Part shown: positions 1-8,970 of the stretch, one piece after another | How positions within the stretch are numbered: position 1 is the stretch's first letter | Layout of the letters: each line of letters opens with the position of its first letter | NCBI GenBank assembly: GCA_041917255.1 | Contig: JAYRYA010000002.1 | Location: 141,687-205,686 of the forward strand | Length of the DNA stretch: 64,000 nucleotides | Direction of reading: 5' to 3' | Origin: Zoogloea sp041917255 | Lineage (GTDB): Bacteria > Pseudomonadota > Gammaproteobacteria > Burkholderiales > Rhodocyclaceae | The notes under the pieces: generated by a model | Databases searched by the model: none | Told to the model about the DNA's origin: nothing | Seen by the model: the letters and a program-made list of their open reading frames with translations, nothing else | Program-made: the position numbers and the translations under genes

Positions 1-682
1 CCTTGCCGCGCAGGGCCAGGGCTTCGGGGGTGCCGATTTCCTCGAGCTGCTTGTCGATCAGGCTATCCCAGCGGGACAGGAACACGCTGGCCACCGAGCG
101 CACTCGGGTCACGTCGCCACCGGCTGCGGCGAGCGTGTCGAGGCCGCGCTGGTAGGCGCCGGCCACGGCGTCCACATGCTTGAGCGAGAACATCAGCGTG
201 ACGTTGATGCTGACGCCTTCGCCGGTGAGGGTTTCGATGGCGCGAACGCCGGCGGCGGTGGCGGGGATCTTCACCAGCAGGTTGTCGCGGGCCACGGCGG
301 CGCGCAGGCGGCGGGCGGCGGCCACGGTGCCGGGTTCGTCGTCGGCCAGCGCCGGGGAGACTTCCAGGCTCACGTAGCCGGCGTCGCCGTTGCTGGCGTC
401 GAACACCGGGCGGATCACGTCGCAGGCGCGCTGCACGTCCTCGATCACCAGCCGCTCGTAACGGGCTTCGGCACTGAGGTTTTCGCCGTTCATGGCGTCC
501 AGCCCGGGGCGGTAGTCCGGGCCTTCGGCGATGGCCTTGTGGAAGATCGCCGGGTTGGTGGTGACGCCGGCCACGCCGGATTCGATGTGGCGGGCAAGCT
601 CGCCGGACTGGATGAGCGAGCGGGACAGGTTGTCGAGCCAGACTTGCTGGCCGGCGGCGCGGGCGGCTTGGATCGGATTCAT
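1..682 (-). CDS. tal: Transaldolase, 3' end cut by window edge
   Basis: Transaldolase of the pentose phosphate pathway, which moves a dihydroxyacetone unit between sugar phosphates in the cytoplasm. About 227 residues are visible and the C-terminus lies beyond position 1. The N-terminus carries the family's V-T-T-N-P motif at about residues 40-44. The Schiff-base lysine is K138 in the L-V-K-I-P-A-T motif. The S-I-N-V-T-L-M-F-S strand follows. The longer form with N-terminal MNPIQAARAAG resembles the cyanobacterial/actinobacterial-type tal found in many betaproteobacteria. ATG at 680-682. It lies downstream of gspN in the same orientation, with an 80-base gap that may hold its own promoter. 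Confidence 0.93.
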   Translation of the reverse strand, partial: MNPIQAARAAGQQVWLDNLSRSLIQSGELARHIESGVAGVTTNPAIFHKAIAEGPDYRPGLDAMNGENLSAEARYERLVIEDVQRACDVIRPVFDASNGDAGYVSLEVSPALADDEPGTVAAARRLRAAVARDNLLVKIPATAAGVRAIETLTGEGVSINVTLMFSLKHVDAVAGAYQRGLDTLAAAGGDVTRVRSVASVFLSRWDSLIDKQLEEIGTPEALALRGK

Positions 683-761
683 GGCGTGGGTGGCTGTTGC
701 AATCGATGTGGCTGAATTATCCATTCTGGCGGAAGGGGATGACAGACCCACGTGACGGATT

Positions 762-1514
762 TCACCGGGGCGGCCAGTGGATGTCGAACTGCCCCGGTTG
801 GCCGGTGGGGCGGGCGGCGCCGCCGGCAATGGCGGGCAGGCGAGCGAGGAACTCCGGGTCGCCGCTGATCCGCCCGTCGAAGCGCGGCAGCTTGCCGTAG
901 GGGGCTTCGCCCTGGCCGCTGGCCTGGATCGCGCCGGCCAGGGTGGCGAGCTGGAAGCGCAGGTCGCCGGCCTGGGCGGTGAAGCGCAGCGCGTAGTCGC
1001 CGAACTGGCGGCCGGGGAACAGCGCGCTGCGGGCGCCGCGCCACAGCAGGCGGGCTTCGCCGCTGCAGCGGCCGTCGGGCGGGCATTGCCAGGTGGGCGC
1101 CTCGATGGTCAGGTCGCCCTGCCAGCCGGCCCGGGCGGCCGGGTGGGGGATGGATGACAGGGCGGTGTCGGCAGGGGCGTGGAGAGCGAGCTGGCTGACC
1201 TTGACGCCGCTGGCTGAGGCTTCGACCACGCCCACCGGGCTGCCGCTGCTGGAGAAGATCCAGCCCACGGCAAGCCGGCCGAGGGCGGCGCTGTCGAAAT
1301 CCCACGCCAGCGGCAACCACGGCGTGAGGTTGCGGCCGCTGGCGTCGCGGCTGGCCAGCACGCCGCGGCCGTGCCACAGGCTGCCTTCGGCCTGCTGCAG
1401 GCGCAGCCCGCCGTCGGTGGCGTGGGCGACAAGGCCATCCACCAGCCGGGCCGGCGCCTTGGCGACGAGCAGCACAAGGGCGAAGGCGAGGAAGATCAAC
1501 AGCTTGCGGCGCAT
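762..1514 (-). CDS. gspN: Type II secretion system protein N
   Basis: Last gene of the gsp operon. GspN is an accessory inner-membrane/periplasmic subunit of the type II secretion system, not present in all such systems. The 250-residue product begins MRRKLLIF and has one N-terminal membrane segment (about residues 4-19), followed by a periplasmic beta-rich domain with the family's E-G-S-L-W-H-G-R motif near residue 45. An upstream in-frame ATG at 1649 would add 45 residues overlapping gspM, so the ATG at 1512-1514, directly before the membrane segment, is preferred. It follows gspM after a 28-base gap. Confidence 0.85.
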   Translation of the reverse strand: MRRKLLIFLAFALVLLVAKAPARLVDGLVAHATDGGLRLQQAEGSLWHGRGVLASRDASGRNLTPWLPLAWDFDSAALGRLAVGWIFSSSGSPVGVVEASASGVKVSQLALHAPADTALSSIPHPAARAGWQGDLTIEAPTWQCPPDGRCSGEARLLWRGARSALFPGRQFGDYALRFTAQAGDLRFQLATLAGAIQASGQGEAPYGKLPRFDGRISGDPEFLARLPAIAGGAARPTGQPGQFDIHWPPR

Positions 1515-1542
1515 GGGGTTTGGCGTGGAGGCGGGGCGGAAA

Positions 1543-2055
1543 TCAGTTGCTGCCCGCCACCAGCACCAGGTCGACGCTGGCGGTGGGCCCTTGCTGCTGG
1601 AGCTCCATCCGCGCCACGCGCAGGCCCTGGTCGTGCTGCAGGGCGGCAAGCCAGGCGACGAGTTCGTCGAAGCCGGCCTGGCCCTTGACCTGCAGACCGT
1701 CGCCCATCGCCTGGATGGCGAGGCCGAGGCTGCGGGCCTTTGCAGAGGCCTGAACCATCTCGAGCAGGGCCGGGCCGGTGGGGCGCTGGGGCACGGGCTG
1801 GGCGCGCAGGCGGGCGATCTCGGTGGCGGATTCCTGCACCTGCTCCAGCTGGGCTTCGGCGCGGGGCAGGCTGCGGCCCAGGCGGGCGCGCTCGCTGCGG
1901 CTCCAGTCGAGCAGATTGACGACCAGCGCGACGCCGATGACGGTGGCGGCGGCGATCAGCAGGGTGCGCTCGCGCGGGTTGCGGGCCTGCCAGGCGTTGG
2001 CGAGGCGGGTGATCGGGCCGTTGGCGGCCTGGGCGTGGGGCGTGGGGGCGCTCAT
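1543..2055 (-). CDS. gspM: Type II secretion system protein M
   Basis: GspM, a bitopic inner-membrane protein that pairs with GspL in the assembly platform. The 170 residues contain a cytoplasmic N-terminus with the family's N-P-R-E-R-T-L-L motif (about residues 25-32), one membrane helix (about 32-50), a periplasmic coiled-coil-like stretch and a small ferredoxin-like C-terminal domain. The ATG overlaps the gspL stop codon (ATGA), which implies translational coupling. Confidence 0.9.
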   Translation of the reverse strand: MSAPTPHAQAANGPITRLANAWQARNPRERTLLIAAATVIGVALVVNLLDWSRSERARLGRSLPRAEAQLEQVQESATEIARLRAQPVPQRPTGPALLEMVQASAKARSLGLAIQAMGDGLQVKGQAGFDELVAWLAALQHDQGLRVARMELQQQGPTASVDLVLVAGSN

Positions 2056-3269
2056 TGCAGGTTCTCCCGGCGCAGCAGCAGGTGGGGCGTGGCGCCATCG
2101 GCGCGCAGGTTGGCGAGGAGCCCGCGGCTGGCGAGGAGGCCGACCACGGCTTCGGCGCGGGCGGCGGCGGGGCCGGTGAGGGTCAGGTCGAGGCGGCCGT
2201 CCTCGAAGCGCACCGCGGCGATGCCGCCGGCGGCGTCGGTGCCGAGGGCTTCCGCGGCCTGGGCCAGCAGGGCCAGGGCGTCGTCGTCACGGAGCAGGCC
2301 GTGGCGGGCGCGCTCCAGGTTGAGTTGCTGGCGCATCTGGGCGGCCGGGGCGACCACCGGGCTGTTAGGGAAGGTGGTGCGATAGACGCGGTCGATGCGC
2401 TCGCCCAGCTGGCCCACCTGATGGCGCAGCCACAGCACCTCGCCGATGTTGATCGTCACCCACACGGCCAGCGCGCCGCAGCCCAGCATGACTGCCGGTT
2501 TGAGTTTGCCGAACCAACTGGCGCTGGCGTCGCGGAAGGCGAACTCGTTCTGCAGCAGGTTGGTGGCCTTGCGGTCGACGCCCTGCCACCAGCGGTAGGG
2601 CGCGCCGGTGACGAGGGTGAGGCCGGTCTCGGCTTGCAGGGCGCCGAGATCCGGCGTCTGCGTGGCCGGGGCGAGGTGCAGCTCGACCTGCGCGGGCGCG
2701 GTGTTGGCGGCGCGGGCGGTGGCGGCCTGTTGGGCCAGCAGCGGGGCGAGGATGTCGGCGTCGAGGGCCACGCCGCTGCCTGTGCCGGTGCGCAGGATGG
2801 CGCCGGTGGAGGGCAGACTGAGGTGCCAGCCCTCGCCGGCGGGGGCGGTCTGCACTTCGGCCCAGGCCCGGCGGGCGGGGCGGCCGATGGCAGCGAGCTG
2901 GGCGGTGAGCTGGCGCAGGCGCTCCCGGGCAACCACCAGCACGCCGGCCAGGTCGCGTTCGCCGTCGTCGGCGGGGCGGCGGTGGCTGAGGGTGAGGTGC
3001 TGGGTGTCCGGGTCCTTCAGCAGGCGGTCTTCCAGCGCGTAGGCCAGCAGGCGAGGGAGATCGCGCTTGGTGCCGCGGGGGAGCGGCACCTCCAGCCACA
3101 GGCATTGCGGCCCGGTGAGGACGATCTCGCACTCGGCGGCGGCGGGCCAGTGGCGGGGTTCGGAATGGCCTTCGGAGAGCGGCTTGCCGTCCGGGCCGAG
3201 GAGCACCCACGGGCAATCCGGGCGGGCGGGCCATTGTTCGTCGATGGCGAGGAGGAGGCGGGTACTCAT
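2052..3269 (-). CDS. gspL: Type II secretion system protein L
   Basis: GspL, 405 residues. It links the cytoplasmic ATPase GspE to the inner-membrane platform. The N-terminal two thirds is the cytoplasmic actin-like domain, with motifs L-P-R-L-L-A-Y-A-L-E-D and W-W-Q-G. A membrane helix lies at about residues 265-285 (V-M-L-G-C-G-A-L-A-V-W-V). It is followed by a periplasmic ferredoxin-like domain that should dimerise with GspM. It overlaps gspM by 4 bases and follows gspK after 7 bases. Confidence 0.92.
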   Translation of the reverse strand: MSTRLLLAIDEQWPARPDCPWVLLGPDGKPLSEGHSEPRHWPAAAECEIVLTGPQCLWLEVPLPRGTKRDLPRLLAYALEDRLLKDPDTQHLTLSHRRPADDGERDLAGVLVVARERLRQLTAQLAAIGRPARRAWAEVQTAPAGEGWHLSLPSTGAILRTGTGSGVALDADILAPLLAQQAATARAANTAPAQVELHLAPATQTPDLGALQAETGLTLVTGAPYRWWQGVDRKATNLLQNEFAFRDASASWFGKLKPAVMLGCGALAVWVTINIGEVLWLRHQVGQLGERIDRVYRTTFPNSPVVAPAAQMRQQLNLERARHGLLRDDDALALLAQAAEALGTDAAGGIAAVRFEDGRLDLTLTGPAAARAEAVVGLLASRGLLANLRADGATPHLLLRRENLQ

Positions 3270-3276
3270 GGGCGTA

Positions 3277-4242
3277 TCAGAGCAGTTTTTGCCAGACGAT
3301 GGTGGACCAGTTCTGGCTGCGTTCGAGCAGCACCTCCATGCGCACCATGGCCACGCCGTAGCGGGCGCGACCGGTGGCCAGGAAGTGGCGGCTGGTGACG
3401 GAAAGTCGGGTGAGATCGGGTTGGAGGTCGGCCGAGGGCAGGCGGGCCTTGAAGTCGTTCACGTCCTTGAACCACGCGCGGCTGCGCTGGACGACCAGCA
3501 GGCGGGCGGCATCCAGCGACAGATCGGGCACCACGGCGGCGAGCACTTCGGCCGGGGCGGTGTTGACGTTGACCGTGGCACCCGCAGGCATGGCTGCAAC
3601 GAAAGGGGTGAGTCGCGCCACCAGCTGGGGCGTGAAGCCGCGCACCTGGAGCAGCTCCGACACCGCCACCAGCGGGCCGTTGGCGGCGCGGCGGGCTGGC
3701 GTCTGGGCGCCGTACCAGCCGGATTCGGCGCCGCCGGGCAGGCGTGGGGTGTCGTCGGTGTCGAGCCAGTCGAGCAGCGCGGCGGTGAGGTTGAGGGCGT
3801 CGGCGTCGGCCACGCCGACCAGCGCCAGCAGACGCTGGAAGCGTTCCACCTCGACGATGTCGGCGCCATCGCTGGCGAGGTTGTTGAGGTTGAGGCGACC
3901 GGAGAGCTCCTGCAGCTCGCCGCTGACCTCGCCCTCTTCCACCGGCGTGGGTGGCACCTTGACGGCCCAGGCCTCGCCAAGGTGATCCACCTGGCTGGTA
4001 CGGGCGTCTTCGGAGAGTACGTTGCGGGCCCAGTCCACCGCGCCGCGGGCGAGCTGGCGGGCCTGGGCCTGGTCGTGGCGGCCGGCAACCTGATCCATCG
4101 CCACGCCCAGGTCGCCCACCGAGGCAGCGGCGAGGCCCGCCACCAGCGCCACCGTGAGGAGCGCGAGGATGACTGCGGCGCCTTTCTGGGGGCCAGCGTG
4201 GGGGCCAGCGTGGGGGCGGGAGGGAGTGCGGTTGAGCAGCAT
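3277..4242 (-). CDS. gspK: Type II secretion system minor pseudopilin K
   Basis: GspK, 321 residues, the large minor pseudopilin thought to sit at the pseudopilus tip with GspI and GspJ. The N-terminus has a prepilin cleavage context (K-G before A-A-V-I-L-A-L-L) followed by a hydrophobic helix. Like other GspK proteins it lacks the glutamate at mature position 5. The helix-hairpin-helix-like central part (T-P-F-V-A-A-M-P) and the N-V-N-T-A-P motif near residue 220 are typical. Its ATG (4240-4242) overlaps the gspJ stop by one base (TGATG arrangement). Confidence 0.93.
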   Translation of the reverse strand: MLLNRTPSRPHAGPHAGPQKGAAVILALLTVALVAGLAAASVGDLGVAMDQVAGRHDQAQARQLARGAVDWARNVLSEDARTSQVDHLGEAWAVKVPPTPVEEGEVSGELQELSGRLNLNNLASDGADIVEVERFQRLLALVGVADADALNLTAALLDWLDTDDTPRLPGGAESGWYGAQTPARRAANGPLVAVSELLQVRGFTPQLVARLTPFVAAMPAGATVNVNTAPAEVLAAVVPDLSLDAARLLVVQRSRAWFKDVNDFKARLPSADLQPDLTRLSVTSRHFLATGRARYGVAMVRMEVLLERSQNWSTIVWQKLL

Positions 4243-4931
4243 CAGCGCAGGGCGATCATCCGGGTGAGGACGCCGGTGTCCGGCAGGTCGAGTTCGAGGA
4301 TTACCGCGTCAGGCAGGGTGAAGCGGGTGTCACCCGGCGGCCAGGCGTCGATGCGGTTGTTGCCCTGCAGGAAGCGCCAGCGCAGGCCGCGCACGTTGTC
4401 GAGCAGGGGTTCGACGGTGGGGTCGCCGAGGGCGTCGCGGCCGCTCCAGCGGAGCCATTCGAGGCGGCCATCCACCAGCCGGTAGCCAACCCGGCGCACG
4501 CCGCGGGTGTCATCGAGACGCAGGAACTGGAACTCCGGCCCACCACCGCTGGCCGCGCGGGTGAGCAGCATCGGGGCGGTCGCGGCTGTCCGCACGGCTG
4601 GCGCCGGGTTTCCGCCGGGTGTCGTGCCGTCCGCACCCGGGGGCCCGGGGTTGCGGCCGGTGGTGGAGACGGCCTGCAGCAGATCGGTGTCGATGCGCTG
4701 GATGCTGCGGTTGATGGCGCGCCAGCGTTCGAAGCTGGCTTCGAGGCGGGTGTGGCTATTGGCGACTTCCGATACTGCGCGATAGGACAGCACGCCTAGC
4801 ACGGCGAACACGGCGAGGGCGACCATCAGCTCGATGAGGGTGAGCCCGCGCTGGTGGCAGCCGGTGCGGGTGGGACGGCCTCCGCCTGTGGCTTCGGCGC
4901 GAGCGGCTTCGGGCGGCCGGGCGGCGCTCAT
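4242..4931 (-). CDS. gspJ: Type II secretion system minor pseudopilin J
   Basis: GspJ, 229 residues, a minor pseudopilin of the tip complex. The prepilin motif R-G-L-T-L-I-E-L-M-V-A-L begins at about residue 28, with the conserved Glu at mature position 5, so it should be cleaved and methylated by a prepilin peptidase. No prepilin peptidase gene is in this window. ATG at 4929-4931 overlaps the gspI stop (ATGA). The leader before the cleavage site is unusually long (about 28 residues). A longer in-frame reading exists upstream but lies over gspI and is rejected. Confidence 0.9.
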   Translation of the reverse strand: MSAARPPEAARAEATGGGRPTRTGCHQRGLTLIELMVALAVFAVLGVLSYRAVSEVANSHTRLEASFERWRAINRSIQRIDTDLLQAVSTTGRNPGPPGADGTTPGGNPAPAVRTAATAPMLLTRAASGGGPEFQFLRLDDTRGVRRVGYRLVDGRLEWLRWSGRDALGDPTVEPLLDNVRGLRWRFLQGNNRIDAWPPGDTRFTLPDAVILELDLPDTGVLTRMIALR

Positions 4932-5302
4932 TGCAGCGGCCTCGCCACGTAGCCGGACAGGCGGGAAATGGCGTGATCGCCGGAATCCGGCCCGAAGACC
5001 GACAGATCGACGCGGCGGAACAGCGGGTTGGCGGTGTTCTTGACGTCCTCGCGCCAGCGATAGGTGCGCCCGGCCTGCTCGGCGGTGCCCTCGTTGATGC
5101 CCGGATTGGGCCAGGCGCGGGTGGCGCGCAGCTCGGCGAGGCGATTTTCGGCCACCCAGTCGCCGATCAGGCGTTCGCGCAGTTCGCCCGACGACTGGGC
5201 GGTGACACCCAGCGCCCGAAAGGCGGCGGTGAGCGCGATGGCGAGGATCGCCAGGGCGACCAGGGTTTCGAGCAGCGTGAAGCCGCGGGCGGGGCGCGTC
5301 AT
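4928..5302 (-). CDS. gspI: Type II secretion system minor pseudopilin I
   Basis: GspI, 124 residues, a minor pseudopilin. It begins MTRPARGFTLLETLVAL: a short basic leader, cleavage after Gly, then the hydrophobic helix with Glu at mature position 5. The family motif W-V-A-E-N-R-L-A-E-L lies near residue 50. It overlaps gspH upstream and gspJ downstream by four bases each, consistent with a tightly coupled operon. Confidence 0.92.
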   Translation of the reverse strand: MTRPARGFTLLETLVALAILAIALTAAFRALGVTAQSSGELRERLIGDWVAENRLAELRATRAWPNPGINEGTAEQAGRTYRWREDVKNTANPLFRRVDLSVFGPDSGDHAISRLSGYVARPLQ

Positions 5303-5847
5303 GAGCGGCCCCCGCCGGGCATGGCGAGCTGCACCGTGCCGTTGGCCTTGCCGGTGAAGCGGGCCTCGCCAGCGGGGGTGGCGACGCGCAGCTCGTATTC
5401 GGGCGCCTGGGTGCCGAACTGCAGGCGCGGGGTGGCAGCGTCGGGCTGGCCGTCGATGCGCAGGCCAAGCCACGCGACGCCAGCGGGCACGGCGCGGTCG
5501 GTGAACACAGGCGGGTCGATCAGCGGGCGCCAGTTGTCGTCGGGATCGAGGGCCGAGAAGCGGTAGCCGTCCGGCAGGAATTCGATGGCGATGGGGCGAC
5601 CGCGCACGGCGGCCCGGTCGGCGGTGGCTTCGAGCACCAGACGCAGGCGCTTGAGGGCCTGGTCGGTGTCGCGCCCGCGCAGGCTGTCGAGGCCGACGCT
5701 GATGCCGGTGGCCATCAGGCCCATGATGACCAGCACCACCATCACTTCGATGAGGGTGAAGCCGGCGTGGCGGCGGGGCGCAGCGATGCGTCCGGGCGCG
5801 GGGCCGCGGGACGGACCGGCGAAGCTGCGCCAGAGACCTGCCGCCAT
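5299..5847 (-). CDS. gspH: Type II secretion system minor pseudopilin H
   Basis: GspH, 182 residues, a minor pseudopilin. The prepilin motif A-G-F-T-L-I-E-V-M-V-V-L starts at about residue 28, and the C-terminal half is a beta-rich globular domain. The leader before the cleavage site is long (about 28 residues) and rich in Arg and Pro. The ATG at 5845-5847 lies 9 bases after the gspG stop. A start inside the leader cannot be excluded. Confidence 0.88.
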   Translation of the reverse strand: MAAGLWRSFAGPSRGPAPGRIAAPRRHAGFTLIEVMVVLVIMGLMATGISVGLDSLRGRDTDQALKRLRLVLEATADRAAVRGRPIAIEFLPDGYRFSALDPDDNWRPLIDPPVFTDRAVPAGVAWLGLRIDGQPDAATPRLQFGTQAPEYELRVATPAGEARFTGKANGTVQLAMPGGGRS

Positions 5848-5856
5848 CGGGATCGG

Positions 5857-6285
5857 TCAGAGGCTCCAGGAGCCGATGTCGGCGTCGAAGCCTTCGCCGC
5901 CGGAGATGCCATCGGCGCCGAAGCTCATCACGTCCACCTCGCCCTTGAGACCGGGGATGACGTACTGGTAGGGCTTGCCCCAGGGGTCCATCGGCAGCTT
6001 GTCGAGGTAGGACTTCCAGTTGTCGGGCACCGGCGCGGCGGCGGGCTTGGCGACCAGCGCCTGCAGGCCCTGCTCGGCGCTGGGGTAGCGGCGGTTGTCG
6101 AGCTTGTAGAGCTTGAGGGCCTGCATGATTGACGAAATGTCCTGCTTGGCGGCGACGACGCGGGCTTCGTCCGGGCGGCTCATCACCTTGGGCACCACCA
6201 GCGCGGCGAGCACGCCGAGGATGACGATGACGACCATCACTTCGATCAGGGTGAAGCCGCGGGTGCGGCGGGGGGCGTTGTGCAT
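5857..6285 (-). CDS. gspG: Type II secretion system major pseudopilin G
   Basis: GspG, 142 residues, the major pseudopilin that polymerises into the periplasmic pseudopilus. It has a short leader, then R-G-F-T-L-I-E-V-M-V-V-I, then the family signature Y-K-L-D-N-R-R-Y-P-S-A-E-Q-G-L (about residues 59-73). The C-terminal part has the F-G-A-D-G loop and several Asp residues, as in the calcium-binding site of GspG proteins. It lies 9 bases after gspF. Confidence 0.96.
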   Translation of the reverse strand: MHNAPRRTRGFTLIEVMVVIVILGVLAALVVPKVMSRPDEARVVAAKQDISSIMQALKLYKLDNRRYPSAEQGLQALVAKPAAAPVPDNWKSYLDKLPMDPWGKPYQYVIPGLKGEVDVMSFGADGISGGEGFDADIGSWSL

Positions 6286-6294
6286 GGCGGTTCC

Positions 6295-7500
6295 TTATTT
6301 CATCAAGGTATTGATTTCGATGATGGGTTGCATCACCGCCATCACGATCACCAATACGAAGCCGCCCATCATGAGCAGCAGGATGGGTTCGAGGAGGGCG
6401 GTGAGCGTGGCAGTGCGGTTTTCGAGTTCGGCCTGCTGGAGGCGGGCGGCGCGGTCGAGGAGTTCGTCGACCCGGCCGGTGGCTTCGCCGTTGGCGATCA
6501 TGTGGATGAGCAGCGGCGGAAACTGGCGGCTGGCGCCCAGCGCGCGGGACAGCGGCTGGCCCTCGCGGACGCGCTCGGCGGCGGTGGCCACCGCGTCGGC
6601 CAGGGGCAGGCGGCTGATGACCTGGCGGCCGGCGTCCAGCGCCGAAAGAAGCGGCACCCCGCTGCCAGCGAGGATGGAGAGTGTGCTGGCGAAGCGGGTG
6701 GCGTCGAGGGTGCGCAGGTGGCGGCCGAGCACCGGCAGGCGCAGCAGCCAGGCATCCCAGCGGCGCTTGACGGTGGTGTCCTGCAGGGCTGCGCGGCCGG
6801 CGAAGAGCCCGCCGATGATGACGACGATCATCAGCCAGCCCCATTCGCGCAGCAGGCTGCTGACCACGATGAGCACCCGGGTGAGGAGCGGCAGGGCCTG
6901 CTTGCTCTGCTGGAAGACGGACACCACCTGGGGCACCACGTAGGTCATCAGGCCGACGATGACCAGCATCGCCACGCTGGCGACGATGGCCGGGTAGAGC
7001 AGGGCCTGGAGGGTTTTGGTGCGCAGGGCGTGGCTGCGGTCGAGGTAGTCGGCGAGCTGGTTCATCACCCGGGCAAGTTCGCCGGATTTCTCGCCGGCCG
7101 CCACCGACGCCCGGTAGAGCGTGGTGAAGGCCTGGGGATAGCGATCCAGCGCGGCGCGCAGGCTGTAGCCGGCAAGGATCTCGGAGCGTACGCCGGCCAG
7201 TAGCTGGCGGATGGCTTCGGTTTCGGCCTGTTCGATGAGGGCCGCGAGGGCCTGTTCGACGGTGAGGCCGGACGCGAGCAGGGTGGCCCACTGGCGGGTG
7301 AGCAGGGTGAGGTCGGCTTCCTTCAGCTTGCGGCGGACGGACTTGCCATCGCTGGTGCCCTGGGCCACCGAGGCGACTTCCAGCGGAAACAGCCCGCGCT
7401 CGCGCAGCAGGCCGCGGGCGGCCTTGCCGGTGTCGGCCTCGAGGACGCCGGCGGTTTCCCGGCCGGCGTTGTCCACGGCGCGATAGCGGAAGGCGGTCAT
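6295..7500 (-). CDS. gspF: Type II secretion system inner-membrane protein F
   Basis: GspF, 401 residues, the polytopic inner-membrane core of the platform. It has two homologous cytoplasmic T2SSF domains (about residues 70-190 and 275-395). Membrane helices lie near 165-190, 215-240 and 370-395. The family motif L-A-S-G-L-T-V-E-Q-A-L appears near residue 77. It is preceded by gspE with a 3-base gap. Confidence 0.95.
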   Translation of the reverse strand: MTAFRYRAVDNAGRETAGVLEADTGKAARGLLRERGLFPLEVASVAQGTSDGKSVRRKLKEADLTLLTRQWATLLASGLTVEQALAALIEQAETEAIRQLLAGVRSEILAGYSLRAALDRYPQAFTTLYRASVAAGEKSGELARVMNQLADYLDRSHALRTKTLQALLYPAIVASVAMLVIVGLMTYVVPQVVSVFQQSKQALPLLTRVLIVVSSLLREWGWLMIVVIIGGLFAGRAALQDTTVKRRWDAWLLRLPVLGRHLRTLDATRFASTLSILAGSGVPLLSALDAGRQVISRLPLADAVATAAERVREGQPLSRALGASRQFPPLLIHMIANGEATGRVDELLDRAARLQQAELENRTATLTALLEPILLLMMGGFVLVIVMAVMQPIIEINTLMK

Positions 7501-7503
7501 CGT

Positions 7504-8970
7504 TTAGTCCCGGGTGACGCGCAAAAGCTCTTCGGCCGAAGTGCTGCCGTCGCCCACCAGCCGCAGGCCGTCGTCGCGCAGGCTACGGCTGCCGTGGCTG
7601 CGGGCGTGGGCGCGCAGGTCGGCTTCGTCGGCGGTGGTGTGGATCAGGCGCTGGAGGGCGTCGTCGGTGACCATCAGCTCGTAGATGCCGGTGCGCCCGG
7701 CGTAGCCGGTGTGGCCGCAATCCGGGCAGCCCGGGGCGTGCCACAGCTGACTGGGGCTGCCGGGGCCGAGGAGGCTGCGGTCGGCGGCGGTGGCGGGCGT
7801 GGACGTGCGGCATACCGGGCACAGGCGGCGCACCAGGCGCTGGGCCAGCACGCCGCGCAGGGTGGAGGCGAGCAGGAAGGGCTCGACGCCCATGTCCACC
7901 AGCCGGGTGACGGCCGAGGCGGCGTCGTTGGTGTGCAGGGTGGCGAGCACCAGGTGGCCGGTGAGGCTCGCCTGCACGGCGATCTGGGCGGTTTCGAGAT
8001 CCCGGATCTCGCCGATCATGATGACGTCCGGGTCTTGCCGGAGGATGGCACGCAGCGCCCGGGCGAAGCTGAGGTCGATCTTGCTGTTGACCTGGATTTG
8101 GCCGACACCGGGGAGATCGTACTCGACGGGATCTTCGACGGTGACGATGTTGCGGCTCCTGGCGTCCATGCCCTGCAGCGCGGCGTAGAGCGTGGTGCTC
8201 TTGCCGGAGCCGGTGGGGCCGGTGACGAGGAGGATGCCGTGGGGCTGGTCGAGGAGCTTCGCGAACGGCGCGACGGTGTCGGCGGCCATGCCCAGGCTGT
8301 CGAGGCTGCGCTGGCCGCTGCCCTTGTCGAGCAGGCGCAGCACGATGCGTTCGCCGTGGGTGGTGGGCAGCGTGGAGACGCGCACGTCCACCTGCCGGCC
8401 GGCCAGGCGCAGGGCGATGCGGCCATCCTGGGGAAGGCGCTTTTCGGCGATGTCGAGGCTGGCCATGATCTTGATGCGCGAGGCCATTGCCGCGTGGAGC
8501 GCCCGGTGGGGTTGGGCCACGTCGACCAGCACGCCGTCGCGGCGGAAGCGGACGACCGAGTGGCGCTCGTAGGGCTCGATGTGGATGTCGCTGGCCAGCT
8601 GGCGCACGGCCTGGGTGAGGAGCGCGTTGATCATGCGGATGATCGGCGCGTCGTCCTGGGTTTCGAGGAGATCCTCGACGGCCGGCAGCTCGGTCATGAG
8701 CTGGGTGAGGTCGACCTCCTGGCCCACGTCGGCGACCACATCGGCGGCGTTGCCGTCGGCACCAGAGTACGCCTCGGACAGCCGCGCCTCGAAGGTGGCA
8801 CGGGAGACGTTCTCGATGGTGAGCGGCAATCCCAGAGTGCGCCGGACTTCGGCCAGGGCGGCGAGATCGGCGCCTTCGCGCAGCAGCAGCTGGGCGTGGT
8901 CGGCCCCCTGCGCGGCGACGAGGATGCCGTGGGCCTTGGCGAAGGCGTAGGGCAGGGCCGGGCTGGTCAT
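7504..8970 (-). CDS. gspE: Type II secretion ATPase E
   Basis: GspE, 488 residues, the hexameric cytoplasmic ATPase that powers pseudopilus growth. It has an N-terminal GspE-N-like region, then the motif A-S-D-I-H-I-E-P-Y-E, then Walker A G-P-T-G-S-G-K-S with the lysine at about residue 257. The Asp box (V-E-D-P-V-E-Y) and Walker B (I-M-I-G-E-I-R-D) follow. The C-terminal zinc-binding tetracysteine is C-P-V-C ... C-P-D-C. The ATG at 8968-8970 overlaps the gspD stop. A far longer in-frame reading upstream lies over gspD and is a shadow. Confidence 0.97.
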   Translation of the reverse strand: MTSPALPYAFAKAHGILVAAQGADHAQLLLREGADLAALAEVRRTLGLPLTIENVSRATFEARLSEAYSGADGNAADVVADVGQEVDLTQLMTELPAVEDLLETQDDAPIIRMINALLTQAVRQLASDIHIEPYERHSVVRFRRDGVLVDVAQPHRALHAAMASRIKIMASLDIAEKRLPQDGRIALRLAGRQVDVRVSTLPTTHGERIVLRLLDKGSGQRSLDSLGMAADTVAPFAKLLDQPHGILLVTGPTGSGKSTTLYAALQGMDARSRNIVTVEDPVEYDLPGVGQIQVNSKIDLSFARALRAILRQDPDVIMIGEIRDLETAQIAVQASLTGHLVLATLHTNDAASAVTRLVDMGVEPFLLASTLRGVLAQRLVRRLCPVCRTSTPATAADRSLLGPGSPSQLWHAPGCPDCGHTGYAGRTGIYELMVTDDALQRLIHTTADEADLRAHARSHGSRSLRDDGLRLVGDGSTSAEELLRVTRD